Below are positions 32,279 through 44,507 of a stretch of 64,000 nucleotides of DNA, piece after piece. The stretch's first letter is position 1. Each line of letters starts with the position of its first letter. The notes beneath the pieces were generated by a model, which was not told where the DNA came from, searched no databases, and saw only the letters and a program-made list of their open reading frames with translations. This DNA comes from Mixophyes australis (lineage: Eukaryota; Chordata; Amphibia; Anura; Limnodynastidae): the NCBI GenBank assembly GCA_036250195.1, contig JAVHZZ010000005.1, positions 70,820,505 through 70,884,504 of the forward strand. The letters are read 5' to 3'. A program made the translations under genes and the position numbers.

Positions 32279-32913
32279 CAGAGGTGGAACTAGTGAGATG
32301 TGCCCCCCCCCCCCCCCCCCTCCTCACACACACACATTTGCACTGAAAAAAACAAAAATCATATATTACCTTTTTGTTTTGTTTACTGCCCCCTTCTGTA
32401 TCACACTGCACCCTTTCTGTATCAGACTGTGCCCCTTCTTGCGAGCAGGGTTCTCTTACCTCTCTGTCTGTATGTATTACCCAGTAATGTCTTATTAATG
32501 TTTATTCCCAATTGTAAAGCGCTACAAAATTTGCTGGCGCTATATAAATAAATGTTGATGATGATGATGATTAGACTGTGCCCCTGGCCTCCTTCACCAT
32601 CACACTGTGAAATCTACCAGATACCCTTTTATTAGACTGTGCTCACCGCCTACATTCCTTTATTTACCTTTTACTTTATCCTTCTTTCTTCTCTTTCTCT
32701 TCTGTCTTCTTTCTTCATGCTTATGGCTCCTCTCTGCGCCGCTGGTCTCTTCACTCACGTGATGTCGTCATGCACAACATGCAGAGAGAGGGGAACACTG
32801 AGGGGGGTGCTGGGTTCCGGGTGTCACCGGATTGTTATGTATAATTTATTTTCTTTTTTCAATAAAAGCTAGCGGCGGCAGCGGGCCCCATTATTGGCAT
32901 AGTTCCCACACTG
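32279..32913. mobile_element. Old non-autonomous hAT-like element, about 635 bp
   Basis: The left end CAGAGGTGGAACTAGTGAG and right end (complement) CAGTGTGGGAACTATGCC form a weak inverted repeat. The flanks TGAGACAC and TATGACAG match at 5 of 8. It carries 18 C at 32303-32320 and a SINE tail at about 32505-32572 (GCGCTATATAAATAAATG plus ATG repeats). A similar left end is at about 57952. Confidence 0.5.
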
Positions 32914-34029
32914 TATGACAGGGTCTGCTTAAATATGGTGCATTTCAGTTGGAAAGAGTTTCAAGCGCTTAAGATAATTGTCCAAAACACTGCTGGCAGC
33001 ACTTAAGTGATTAAAGCGCTCATGTGACTTGATGAAAACAGAACTGTGTTTTCTGCATAGGCCGCAGAAAGTGGATGGGCCAATGGGCTTATATTCAGCA
33101 ATATTTTGTTAAAGCTATATTTAAAGTATAATTAAGTAATACATTATTGTTTATCAAACATTCTCCTGTGAATCCAATGTGGTTTCTCTCTCTTTGATGA
33201 CAAAAATAGAAGTGTTGTAACCAGTATGTTATCATAAACAGTTCAGCTCGATAATGGTCAATAAAACACAATAATTGCCTTTGAGGTTGAACACTTCTAG
33301 CGTAATCAGAAAATTGTAGATCAACCTACAAGACATCAACATAAATGTCAAACGCCTCAGACACAAAAATCAAAGGGGAATTGTTGTAGTTTTGCTTTTG
33401 CAGGAACCTTTCTTATTGGAAACTGAAATAGCATTTTACAGTCAGGGTTAATATAAAATTTTGGTTCATTGGGATGATTCATCTAGCTGTATAATAGGGT
33501 CACTCATCCCTAAGCCACAGATCTCATTTAGGGAACACTGGAAACATTATTTTCATAAAGAATCAGAAACCCCCAGTGCCACAAAAACTAGGTATTACAA
33601 ATGTTATGAGATTATTTATGTCTAAAGAAAAATTAACACTTCAAGTGTATTTTTCTCTGATTGAAAAATAAATTTTTAAGCAAAGGAACTAAACTGCTCC
33701 ACTGCCATCTGCACTGACACAACAATAAGCAGGCATAGGAAAAAATAAAATGATTCCATTATCCTGAAACCTTTAAAGGTTAACTTTCAGGATATTTACT
33801 GATATTCTAAAATGTCAATCATTGGCATAATTTCATTTAATTAAGTTAGTTTGTATTGTTTATAATGTGACACCCCTTTCCCTAGCACTCTGAAAGGGGT
33901 GTTCAAATGTTGTCTCTCTCCACTTCAGTGCCTCCACCCGAGTCTTCTACACAGTATGGTGGGATGCTGACTGTAACTGAATCCACCTGGGGTTGACTCA
34001 GGCAGCCCCTTGTACCTGACCATACTTGG
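32914..34029. other. Gene-free AT-rich sequence
   Basis: Nothing recognised. Confidence 0.5.
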
Positions 34030-34560
34030 TGGTAGTCATTATTCCGATTGCCCTAACTCCGACAATAGTTACATCGACCCAAAAATGCTGATTACTATAA
34101 GGACGACATGGAGGAAACAAAGATTTACCATTAAACAGACAGACAACATGACCGACACGCCTAATATAAATTGCGACTGTAGAAAATGCCATCAGTGGGA
34201 TTCTCGTCACTTATAATGGCCACAGTGAGATTGGTGGTTTTAAGGTGGCAATGCAAGGACCCACCACCTGTATAATCTAATCTAACAGTTAGGTTTAGGG
34301 GTTCTACATTAAACAGGCGGCGGGTCCGGACATTGCCACCTTAAAACCGGTAATCTCGCTATGGCCATTTTAAGTGACGAGAATCCCACTGGCAGCATGT
34401 TCTACAGTCACAAATTATATCAGGTGTGTCGGACATGTTGTCTGTCTGTTTTATGGTAAATCTTTGTTTCCTCCATGTCACCCTTATAGTAATCAGCATT
34501 TTTGGGTCGATGTAACTATTGTCAGCATTAGGGCAGTCAGAAAAATGTACCCCACCCACC
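34030..34560. mobile_element. Fold-back MITE, about 530 bp
   Basis: Two arms of about 220-230 bp (34037-34260 and 34330-34555) are inverted copies with moderate divergence. Shared blocks include GACAATAGTTACATCGACCC and its complement, and TTTAAGGTGGCAATG and its complement. The mirror-image 70-81-codon frames on opposite strands come from this symmetry. The termini are eroded, so no duplication is visible. Confidence 0.85.
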
Positions 34561-35756
34561 ATACTAACCCTCTGAATAATACTAGGCCACACGAACAATC
34601 AACTGGGTGTTTATTTTAAGGGAAGTTAGTGGGTAAGGCAAATTTAAATAGGGGAAGAATCTGGGCTGGGCTGGGAAAGTGGGACAAAGGAGAAGGCAAA
34701 AATCAATCGCAACAGTACAGTGAACAGCATCTCTTTTGATAGCTCTGATGTTGAAATGTTTGCTGGCACACTCTGTTTTGCCAGAAAACTCTCATCTTTG
34801 ACCTCTTTTTTTCCACAGCTGCTGGCACACACTTGGCTGGCTCCCAGCACCTCTTACTGCCAGTTTACTCTTTAATTCCTGTCTCACCTACCAGCCCTGC
34901 CTCACTGCAGGGACTGATCTTTGATTCACTCCGTGTTTCCATGGAAACATGATGTCCTGGCTTCATAGCAGTAGACAGCCTTGTTATACTCTCCACCTGG
35001 TGCTCTACCACAGGGTGGTAGCAACTCAGTGCAGGTGCACCACCTAAAAAGCAAAGGTGAGTTAATACATCCTGTCTTCATACAGGACCAGTCTACTCAT
35101 ACAAGAGTTATACAAAGGGTTGTAATATGATCAGGAATATACTAAATTAGGGTGGATTATTCTTAGCACCTCAGCACTTTTACTTAGAGGCTGATAGGTT
35201 ATCATGGGTGGTCTAATGTCCCTTCTAGGATTGGTACAGGCTTCTGGAACCCCCTCTTCCTCTAGTGATTCCAGCTGAATCCTCCCTAGCATGACTAGAG
35301 CCTCCATATGTCCTGGATCCTCTTTGGGCTGAAACTTCTTCACCACACCTTTGATTGTTCCTCCTGAACTGTTGGTTCTTTCCTCCTGGGGCCTCTAAGA
35401 GATCTCCATTAAAAATGCTTTTACTCTTGTATGGGGATGGATTTTCACATCAAAGGTCCACTCTTCGTCAGACTTAAAAGATGATTCTTCAGACTTCTCG
35501 AAGGCCTCTCAGACTGTGCATTGAGTTGCTGATGTTGTAACCTTCTACTGTTCCTCCATGTTCTCCTACTTCTCTCAGACTCTGGAGTGTGGACCTGAAT
35601 CTCTTGGCAATAAATGCTGACAATGATAGGTTTTTATTGGCCGCATGTCCCTTCTGGTCTCACTTGATAAGAAGGAACTCCATCCAACTTCTTCACTACC
35701 ACATGGGGGTCATCTCTTCATCTGTTGGCCAATTTATGTTTCCCGAGTATGCCTAG
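34561..35756. other. Gene-free sequence
   Basis: Moderately GC-rich. It may be part of the retrotransposon whose integrase fragment follows, but I see no supporting motif. Confidence 0.4.
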
Positions 35757-36065
35757 GTGAAGCACTATGATATCTGGCTGGCCTATGTGTTCCCTCACTT
35801 ACTTGCCATGTGTATATTGAGAAAGACTCTGCCCGCTAGATCTGCTCCCTTAGTGAATATTGCAAATAGTGGTCCACTAAAGTTAGTTTGCATTGATTTC
35901 CTCTCCATTGAGCTAGATGAAGGGAACATTAGCGACATGTATGTAGTGACTAACCATTATACTCGCTATGCCCAGGCCTACACCACCAACTGTGCAGATA
36001 GGCGTAGTAGTATGCCACACCAGCTTTTACATCACATAAACGTCTTCACTTCCAAATTTATTTAG
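35757..36065 (+). pseudogene. Ty3/gypsy integrase fragment
   Basis: The 102-codon frame has the integrase pattern: a CILRKT zinc-finger end, RSAPLVNI, then LVCIDFLSIE (first catalytic Asp) and VVTNHYTRYAQAY (TDHFTRYAQAY in intact gypsy elements). It stops before the second catalytic Asp. The enzyme would insert gypsy cDNA into chromosomes. No neighbouring gag, protease or reverse transcriptase is recognisable, so it is an isolated remnant. Confidence 0.75.
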
Positions 36066-37279
36066 CAACGTGTCTTGATATCCGCTACTAGTTGACTTCG
36101 GGAGTGAGCAGAGTCAATTTACGTGCTTTTTAAAACTAACACACGTTACGCTCAGTATGTGTGTCTTGATGAATCACGCCCTATAGACTTTATCCAATGT
36201 CACACCCAAGACAGATATGCACAGGTGTTACATTTATATAGTGAATTAATAGCAGTTGTATCGAAGAGACCCATTGCAATAGATCAATAGGTAACTAATA
36301 TAATGCACATAATTGATGTACAGTATGTACAAGCTGCTTATGTCCTATTTTTGTTATAATAGTTTTTGTTATAATAGTAATAGTAACAGTAGTAGCAATT
36401 CTACTTTCATTACTGAAGATTGTGTACAAAAAGAAATAATAAAAGTGAGCATGTTTGCTAAACGTTTCTATATCTTAATTTATAAGCTTTGCATTGGTTT
36501 GAGAGGGATATCCATACCCTATTCATCGTTACATGCAGCTGAACCAAATCCAATGTAATCTTTGCTGAGCAGGCGTATTTCTGTACACAAACTGTGCCAG
36601 ACAATTTCTTTTAGGTCCCAAAACACCAGTAGGTCACCCGATTTAGCAACAGCGAGCAGCATATTACACAAGTAAAATAACATTTTTTCAGGTTTGATAT
36701 TTAAATGGGATTTATGGACCAGATTAATACTGACAGTAAGTGCACATGTGGCAGAAGGAAGCAGTATCAGCAGAAAAATAGTTTTAATCTTTTCTACAAA
36801 CCAATTTTCATTGGATATCTTATATTAAGCACACAATGTCATATTGTTTATATTAGTTCTTTAGTAATTTACTTGGTAAATTAATTTTACTAATTTTGCA
36901 CAATGTCTTATATGAAAAATATGTAAAATAGATCAACAACTGTTCCCTATTTAGTGAGCAGTGATTATTTTTGCATGCTTGTGTGGCCATAAATGCTCTA
37001 ATTAACAAATAACTGTGCCATTGGGCAGGTCTAAAAGTGTGCAATATATGTATGTTTGAAAAGCATTATTATTTATAAGTTGAAATGTTATTCAATCCTA
37101 TTGAAAGTGTTTACATTTGGTTGTTGTTAGAGTATGAAGGGATATTCTAAATGATGTTGTGAAGGGAAAAATGTAATTGCATTGATCACAATACCTGCTT
37201 TATTTTCAATGCAATCTGCTTGTGGTCAGTTTACAGCAAAATCCCACTGCATTTACAGCCACTTCAGAACTGATACAGG
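36066..37279. other. Gene-free AT-rich sequence
   Basis: Nothing recognised. Confidence 0.5.
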
Positions 37280-37467
37280 GGGGTAAATGTATCAATGACC
37301 GGATTCTTCAACTCCGGCGAGATCGGCGTCTTCAGCGCTTAAATTTAAAGCGACGCTGCCTTGTAAAGGGAAGTTTCCCTTTACAAGGCAGCGCCGCTTT
37401 AAATTTAAGAGCTGAAGACGCCGATCTCGCCGGAGTTGAAGAATCCGGTCATTGATACATTTACCCC
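37280..37467. mobile_element. Near-perfect palindromic MITE, 188 bp
   Basis: From GGGGTAAATGTATCAATGAC to its complement the two halves are almost exact inverted copies, meeting at TTGTAAAGGGAA/TTTCCCTTTACAA. AGG flanks both sides (37277-37279 and 37468-37470), a possible 3-bp duplication. Identical-looking short frames on both strands are due to symmetry. Confidence 0.9.
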
Positions 37468-38893
37468 AGGATCTCAAAAAGTAACATACAGTTTAAGGGG
37501 TTAATTAATTGTCAAGGCTCAATACATGGAGTGCATCTATCAGAGACAGCCTCTGGTTCCAGGGAAGTAGCCAGGAACTATTACTTTTGATTTCTGTCCG
37601 TCAGATTGCTGTTCACAGCACTCACAGTGGACACAACTCTACGTATAGGTCAGTGGAAAAGTATGGACTTCCCCAATGATGACAGGAAAAGTAATAATAA
37701 TATTTAATTATGCTGCCAATATGACCTGGTGCCCTATCTGTCCCGAAAAGAACAATGACAAATTTGGTAAGCTACGCAGAGCAGTTAAAAATGACTTCTC
37801 TATTAAAATAGATATATATAAAATACCCCGGTCATGAAGGGGCTAAAGGATAGTTCCAACCAAAACTGAAAAAATGGGTGGTATGTCCTAAGTGAACCCT
37901 AGTCCCTAAAGGTTACATAGCTAAGGTCCGGTGATCAGGCTCTTCGGTAGGCCCCCCAATGTCATGTATATATACTCCTAGACAAGGACCAGGCCTACAG
38001 GAGCAGAAATGGAGAGTGAGGCAGAAACAGCTGAACTCTTCTCCCTCCTGTGAAGGAAAGATAACAGAAGCTCACAGGAGTTATTGGATTTTGTCTTCCC
38101 GTAGCATTGTTCCCAGGTAGAATGTTTATCTTCTCTTCACCCCTGTTGAACTTTTGTATAACTCTAACTATGCTATAAAATCGTAACACACTTGTAACAA
38201 TGCTATAAAATCGTAACACACTTGTAACAATGCTATAAAATCGTAACACACTTGTAACAAACACACACGTAGACCAAACAAACACTAAATACTAGGCATG
38301 CATTCTACAATAGACTTGAGCTTACACAGATTGAGGGAGGGAAATTATCTAAGAGCAATTTGAGCAACTCGCCGGAGTTACAACACAGCAGATTTAGTAA
38401 AGTGTAACCCACTACAAATTCACTGGAAAACCACGTTTGACAAATGTGACTCAATGCTGTATTAAGCTGTGGTTTTTTGCAAATCACTGGGAAACACACC
38501 GAAAAATCTGAAGAAAAGAGGTGCCTCTGGCAAGTGAGATGGCTTAAATTGCAAACTTGTGGGCTATTAACATTCAGGAAGCCTATGAAACCTACCCAAA
38601 ACCTCTTGCAATTGTTGGTGTGGAAAGATGGTGGAGTTTGGCAGTTTTTGGAGTGATCCTTTACAGAGGACCTCCGCTTAACTGAGGAGGAGATGCAGAA
38701 AGGTGGAGGAACCTCAGCACCAGATGCAGGGTCTGCTCAGGACCCACACTGCCTGTGTATTTTCAGCTTAATTGGCCCTGGACTCCTTCTCAGAATAGTA
38801 GATAGTGCCTATTTTTTGCCTGAACCGCACAAATCTCCTGCAGCTTTAAGAGAAGGTGAGACATGAATTAGAGCCTATAACATCATCTATGCA
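37468..38893. other. Gene-free sequence with a 30-bp minisatellite
   Basis: At about 38167-38260 the unit TGCTATAAAATCGTAACACA plus CTTGTAACAA occurs about three times with almost no divergence. Otherwise nothing recognised. Confidence 0.7.
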
Positions 38894-39660
38894 GTGTCTG
38901 GGCTGCAAATATCATTGTGTGCCCTATATTTTATTGCCAAATGCCTTTTCCAGTCTGTGATCTCAAAAGTGTTAGGGATTACACAGCCAACATTTTCCAT
39001 ACACTTAAGTCAAGTATTAAGTGACCTTAAAAAATGGTGGTGCACATATATCTATTCCCCCACCAGGAGTCATGGCAGGACCTTAAAATTAATCTTTTAT
39101 AGGATTTCAGGGCTACCATTTCTAGCGAATGACCTGGGACCAAATGAATGTACTCATACCGAGTTGAGAGCACCTCATTTGAGGGCAGAGGTTTATGTCA
39201 ACAGGTATCATTACCACTCCCTCAATGTGCAACTGGCATGAGAATTATGAGTGTTGTTTCTGGCTTTCTTGTGTCATGCCTGGATGCTTATATCCTGCAC
39301 CTGGCTACTAGGTATGTTTTTATTTTATATAATTTGCTCTATACTTCACATGTACTGAATGCAATATACGTTGACTTATGTTGTCATGTCGGCTGTGTGT
39401 CACTTCAGGTGATTCAGGATAACTGTCACTCCTGGCTAATGACACCTCTATTGAATCCACAGACTAGTGCTCCTCACAAATACAATGAGGCATGTGTAAC
39501 CACTTGGGGTGTGATCAAATGTATCTTTGGAATATTAAAGGCCAGGTTCAGATGCCTTCTGGTGGGATGCTCCTATATGTCTCTTCAAAGGTAGCAGAGT
39601 AAAAAACATACTAGCAGTATGCTACACAATATTGTGTTACATCAAGATAGGCTGGAGCCA
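38894..39660 (+). pseudogene. HARBI1-like (PIF/Harbinger) transposase, decayed, two exons
   Basis: Exon 1 encodes ALYFIAKCLFQSVISKVLGI and TQPTFSIHLSQVL (HTH region), then ECTHTELRAPHLRAEVYVNR, YHYHSLNVQL and, after a frameshift near 39240, GFLVSCLDAYIL. A donor AG|GTATGT at 39312 and an acceptor TTCAG at 39408 define a 97-bp intron. Exon 2 continues SWLMTPLLNPQTSAPHKYN, VIKCIFGILKARFRCL and MLHNIVLHQ. In family members the first catalytic Asp is in IDCTH (here ECTH, changed) and the Glu is in VIERTFG (here VIKCIFG, changed), so it is inactive apart from the frameshift. No element ends were found. Confidence 0.85.
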
Positions 39661-40440
39661 GACACTATTGCAGCATATAGTGTGGAAGCAATGGTCCAAA
39701 TGCCACAACAAAACATCTGAGGCAAAGGCCTTACCTTTGCTCCAGAAAATTCAAAACGTTTATAGACTTACATAAGTTTATAAGGAATGTGACTTTGATT
39801 AAGTTTTTCGCCTATACCCCAAACAGTAAACCATCTAGAGTAGCAATCAACGAGAAGGATTAACCAACTACGAAAACACAGACTTGAAAAACAATTCTAC
39901 ATTTTATCCAACTCACATTAAAGTCACCTTTATTAACACCTTTGTAAAATTAGTTGAGAAAGTTCCAGAGGAAATTTTTATTAGAAAAAAATGAAAAATT
40001 CTAATATCTCAAAATCCGAGTAGAATGTGATACGTCCATATGTATCATGTGCAATAAAGATTCTTCAATGCGATTACTGAAGTTTTATTTGCAAAAAATA
40101 GATTACAGGGCAAAGTATCACATGTATACGCTTGCTCAGCTGACACCTACACAAGCTTCTATAAAAATGCTCTGGTTTCCAAAGCCTGAGGCAAACAATT
40201 TAAACACTGTACAGTTGTAAAAAGCAGTGACATCACAAAGATACTCAGTTACAGTATTAAGGTCCACATTCAAAGATTGATGGGGCATAACCTCCCAAGA
40301 ACTCGACATCCCATTGGTTGATTCCTCTGGTCATTGTTCTTTGAGGTGGCGAGGTGCCTTTCTTCAGGCTACCGCCTCTAGATCTGTATAAACTGGTTCT
40401 TTTATGACTGGACTATTTGGTGTATGAAAAGTAATATATC
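39661..40440. other. Gene-free sequence
   Basis: May belong to the decayed Harbinger element; nothing specific seen. Confidence 0.4.
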
Positions 40441-40640
40441 GGGCAGCACGGTGGCGTAGTGGTTAGCACTTCTGCCATACAGCACTGAGGTCATGAGTTC
40501 AATTCCCGACCATGGCCTTATCTGTGAGGAGTTTGTATGGTCTCCCCGTATTTGCGTGGGTTTCCTCCAGGTGCTCCGGTTTCCTCCCACACTCCAAAAA
40601 CATACTGATAGGTTAGTTGGCTGCTAACAAATTGACCCTA

Positions 40641-40690
<50 letters not shown>

Positions 40691-40793
40691 GGGAATTTAG
40701 ACTGTCAGCCCCAATGGAGCAGGAACTGATGTGATTGAGTTCTCTGTACAGCGCTGCGGAATTAGTGGCGTTATATAAAGAATTGATGATGAT
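40441..40793 (+). mobile_element. tRNA-headed SINE, copy 3
   Basis: The most complete copy: GGGCAGCACGGTGGCGTAGT head, A-box-like TGGCGTAGTGG, B-box-like GAGTTCAATTCCCG, a GT microsatellite at 40644-40688 expanded inside the body, and a GCGTTATATAAAG tail with ATG repeats. Confidence 0.9.
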
Positions 40794-43495
40794 AATTTAT
40801 AACTAGCATTCGCAATGTGCAACAGAATGATACCAAACTCAATGTAAAGTCACCACTTTATATGGAATGGAGTTAGACATTAAAGAAATTAAAGTGGCCT
40901 AAGCCTAACCCTTACTATAACCATAACCCTAACCCTAACCCTTAAACTATTCCTAACCGTAATCCTAACACTTAAATTAGATTGTACAGTGGCCTGGATC
41001 TGGATATTGTGCACACCCTTGCACCTTTGATTATATATGTTGCACATTTGTCCCCTTTGTTTAACATTAACTAAACTTTTACGTAATTTCGTAATTCCTC
41101 CAGGGTGTCATATACATTTTGAAGAAATTGGGGTTAAGGTGGTGGCATGGCCTCTGACTCAGGTTGTGGGTCTTCCACAGGCACAGTATTGTCCATAAAA
41201 TGAAGAATAACGTCATCCTGGGGGTGTATTGAGGACTTTTGCATCTAGGCTACATCTTTGGCTGGAAAATGGAGGTTCCATGTCCTGAAATGAGAAACAT
41301 TTTTGTAAGTATATGATTACAGTAGACTCTTGTTTTTGCTCATACATGACTACTGACCTGAAATGGCAGGGAGATTAAATCATTTATAACCTTCTGGCCA
41401 CAGTCTAGGGACAGCACAGTGCCCTTACCAATCCATCATGCTATTTCAATTTACATGGCTGGGTATTTTCCTAGATGTAGTGGTTCATGCTTTTCTACCT
41501 CATTATAGGGTCATCCTCCACTGTGTGATCCGGCATCACGATGACGCATATATTGCCAGGTCAACCCCTGAACTTTTTGCTTGTAATTACAATTGTGGAT
41601 CATCTGGAGGGAAGGCCACACAAATCTGCATTGCTAGGTAAAGTATTTTGGGAGTATATGCTGCTCGTACAAGTGGAGTCTTGTGGATGACATGAGATAA
41701 GTACTTCACCATTTGTAACCAGGCCACATTGCCAAGATTACATCTCCCACTAGTCTGTACATCTGCAGGGATTACAAGGACTGTAAGCCCAGGACCAGTT
41801 CTTAAATTGCGCCCGATGCACAAGGAGAGAAATTATTGCATATACATGGGGGAGGGGGGTAAGAAGGAAGGGACAAAAAGTGAGGGACAGCTGTAAGTCC
41901 TGATGCATTCAAAAAAGTGTGGTTAATTTAAGGAGGGACTGTGTGTTATCCAAGATCTGGATGTTGAGAAAGATAAATATTACCCATTGTCTTCCACAGG
42001 ACTGGCCCAGACACTGTGGTAAGGACACAGCAGGGGCGCCAATGTGGAATGCCAGCTCATCTCCAATCCCATTTCAACCCCCTGGCCCAGCACCCACCAA
42101 TTTTTAAGAACGAGAGACCAAGGGGTTTGCCTAAGGAGCTGAAACACCATGGGAATTTGACCATGGAAATAAGGATCCACTCCAGGGTAGGAAGGGTATT
42201 CATTCTGAGGATTGATTCCTGGAAGGTGTGGGGCTGACTGGTGTTGAGTTTCTGTTCTCTACCAGCAGACCCAGTATTCATCGCTGTCCTGTACCTGGGG
42301 AAGCAGGCTGTTGCTCCATTTTTGGACATGTCATCACCTCACTCCAGAGCCCCAACACTGTGGTGAAGAGTTGGCCAAGCATCCAGGAACAGCAAAATAC
42401 CAAGACTCCCTGGTTCTTCTGTTGACAGACTCTTTTGCTTGTGGAAATTTTGCATGACTAAGATGGATGGGTAACCTTGCTGGGACTCCTATTGACACTG
42501 GTGACCCGTTGACCTATTGTTTAAAGTGTGCAGCTTTATACTCTGCTGTTTGACTGTAAGAAAAGTAAAGATAGTGTTGCATATTTCATTCTTCTCCTTG
42601 TCTGTGGGATTTCTGAATCTAAAGGAGACCGGATAACCTTGTGAACTTCAGTTCTAAAAACCCGGTTTCCTCACACCATTAATGTTTTTTTGGTTTTTTT
42701 CGGGAGACTCATCTGCTACTTCACCATTATCCTCTTGAGTAACTGTGGGCAACGGGACTGGCCTTTCTAAAAAACCTGTAGATGAAAACATAGGACAATG
42801 CAGACATTCTTCCATGCAGCCTTTTTTCAATAACACGGTTGTGAAATCTAAATATGTCTTGGTAACAGAACCATAGAAATTTTAGCTTATGTGACAATAA
42901 AGAAACATGGCAACCAGGAAAAAGGCAACTGTAAGCAAAATAATATCAAATATGGATTCCCTGGGTCACCTTTATATTAACAACATGGCTTCCTGACTTC
43001 TTTCACAGCCTTAATTAAGGCCCTGGATGGTAATGGCATATTCAGATACTTACATGTGTCAGGCATTTTTAAATAATAATTTTGTGGCTAAATCTCCAGA
43101 GGACATGTTGGAACATTTTGTCTCTTTGAAAATTAACACTCTGCTCCAAGCTTCTCTTCCTCAATCCCTGTCTGCCCACCATGCTATGTCTGCAGAACTT
43201 TGTCCCAGCGGGCTCCAGGATAGATCTGGTCAGTGGCATCTGGAAAAGGGGAACCAAGGTCGCTTCCTCCACCTTTACCTCCTTGAAAGTGTCTACTGGG
43301 GTACTTTATGTTTGACGTTTTATACTTGACACTCGTTCTCCTACAGTGTTGTTTTGGAGACCCTTGAAGCTTGGGTTGGTCTACGGACCTATCCTTCTGT
43401 TACTCATATGTGTTTATGTGCTATCTCCTCTGTGTCCTGTTGACGACATAAATATGTAGATTTTTCTCATTGTTTCTTTGTATTTTTGTCTCTTT
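40794..43495. other. Gene-free sequence; possible minus-strand coding trace
   Basis: A degenerate TAACCC-like stretch lies at 40915-40980. On the minus strand about 41060-41230 reads HPQDDVILHFMDN, VPVEDPQPESEAMPPP and YDTLEELRNYVKV with stops, which looks like old coding sequence, perhaps the companion gene of the Harbinger element. The rest is unassigned. Confidence 0.35.
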
Positions 43496-43645
43496 GGGGA
43501 ATATTTATTAAACTGCGGGTATGAAAATGTGGAGATGTTGACCATAGCAACCAATCAGATTCTAGTTAGCATTTGTTTAGTACATTCTACGAAATGACAG
43601 CTAAAATCTGATTGGTTGCTATAGGCAACATGTCCACTATGGCTT
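43496..43645. mobile_element. Truncated MITE with paired GATTGGTTGCTATAG motifs
   Basis: It starts GGGGAATATTTATTAAACTG. The inner inverted pair is CATAGCAACCAATCAGATT and AATCTGATTGGTTGCTATAG. The right terminal repeat is missing. Same type as 49358-49545. Confidence 0.7.
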
Positions 43646-44010
43646 GCACCTCCTGTCCCTTCTCTGAAGAGTGCCTGTCCCTGTAATTTTCCTTATTTAA
43701 TGTCTGTTGTCCTTTTGCTATTGGACTCTGTTGCCGATCCCGTTATATCTTATGAATGACTGCTAATGTGGTTTCGTTTAATATGAAGATTCTTAATAGC
43801 CCTCAGATATGATCTAAACTTTTTTTTCTCTCTCAAGCAAATGTCTGCGGACCTGGTTTTTCTGCAGGAAACTCATCTTTTCCAATTTCCAGGTCAAACT
43901 ATCTGTTCCAATTTACTTGGAACAGACTGTTAAAATTTCTGGTTTCTTCCCTCCCAAACCATCCTTCTTCTGGGAACTTAATGAACCCCCTTTGTAATAC
44001 CCAACTATTA

Positions 44011-44452
44011 GGGGCATATCAATTAGGATTTGCAGACGCGATTACGTGGATTTCCCCAAAGGGCTGCGCACATAAATCCACAATGTTGCGGTACCGTAAT
44101 GGCACTTTATAGGCACAGCAGCGTGTAATTGTTGTCGCGAATCCTAATTGAATCCGTCTCTCTCCCAATCTAAACTCCTTCAAACGGGCACTTAAAACTT
44201 GCTGTTCCTCCCGGTCCCTTCTTTCTAGCATATACGTCAACTGACTCCCTTTGTGCCTGAGTCTTGTTCACCCTCCCTTAGGATGCAAGCTCATTTGAGC
44301 AGGGCCCTCTTCCCTCCTGTGTTCATACCTGTTCTTTTGCTCCGTCCTTACTGCATTAGCCTGTATGGAGCCTCTGAAGTTTTGGTATTTATTGTTTATT
44401 GTTCAGTGCAGTATACGGCGCTGTGAAACCCTTGGGGTGCCTAACAAATAAA

Positions 44453-44493
<41 letters not shown>

Positions 44494-44507
44494 TTTGAAT
44501 ATGCCCC
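44011..44507. mobile_element. PIF/Harbinger-type MITE (interrupted) in L1
   Basis: The left end GGGGCATATCAATTAGGATT and the right end AATCCTAATTGAAT + ATGCCCC are inverted repeats, flanked by TTA on both sides (44008-44010, 44508-44510), the duplication typical of PIF/Harbinger. A SINE splits the right arm at 44153, so the original MITE was about 150 bp. Confidence 0.85.
44154..44494 (+). mobile_element. SINE-like retroposon with TAA tail nested in the MITE
   Basis: Flanked by TTGAAT (44148-44153 and 44495-44500), it ends in a (TAA)n tract (44454-44492) preceded by GGCGCTGTGAAACCC and ACAAATAAAG. Tail architecture resembles 52052-52345. Confidence 0.8.

Noticed and set aside
40915..40980. 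Interstitial telomere (TTAGGG)n
   Set aside because: Only a few degenerate CCCTAA-like units; too short and irregular to support a telomere relic.
42057..42329. 90-codon minus-strand frame
   Set aside because: No recognisable domain and a competing frame on the other strand.
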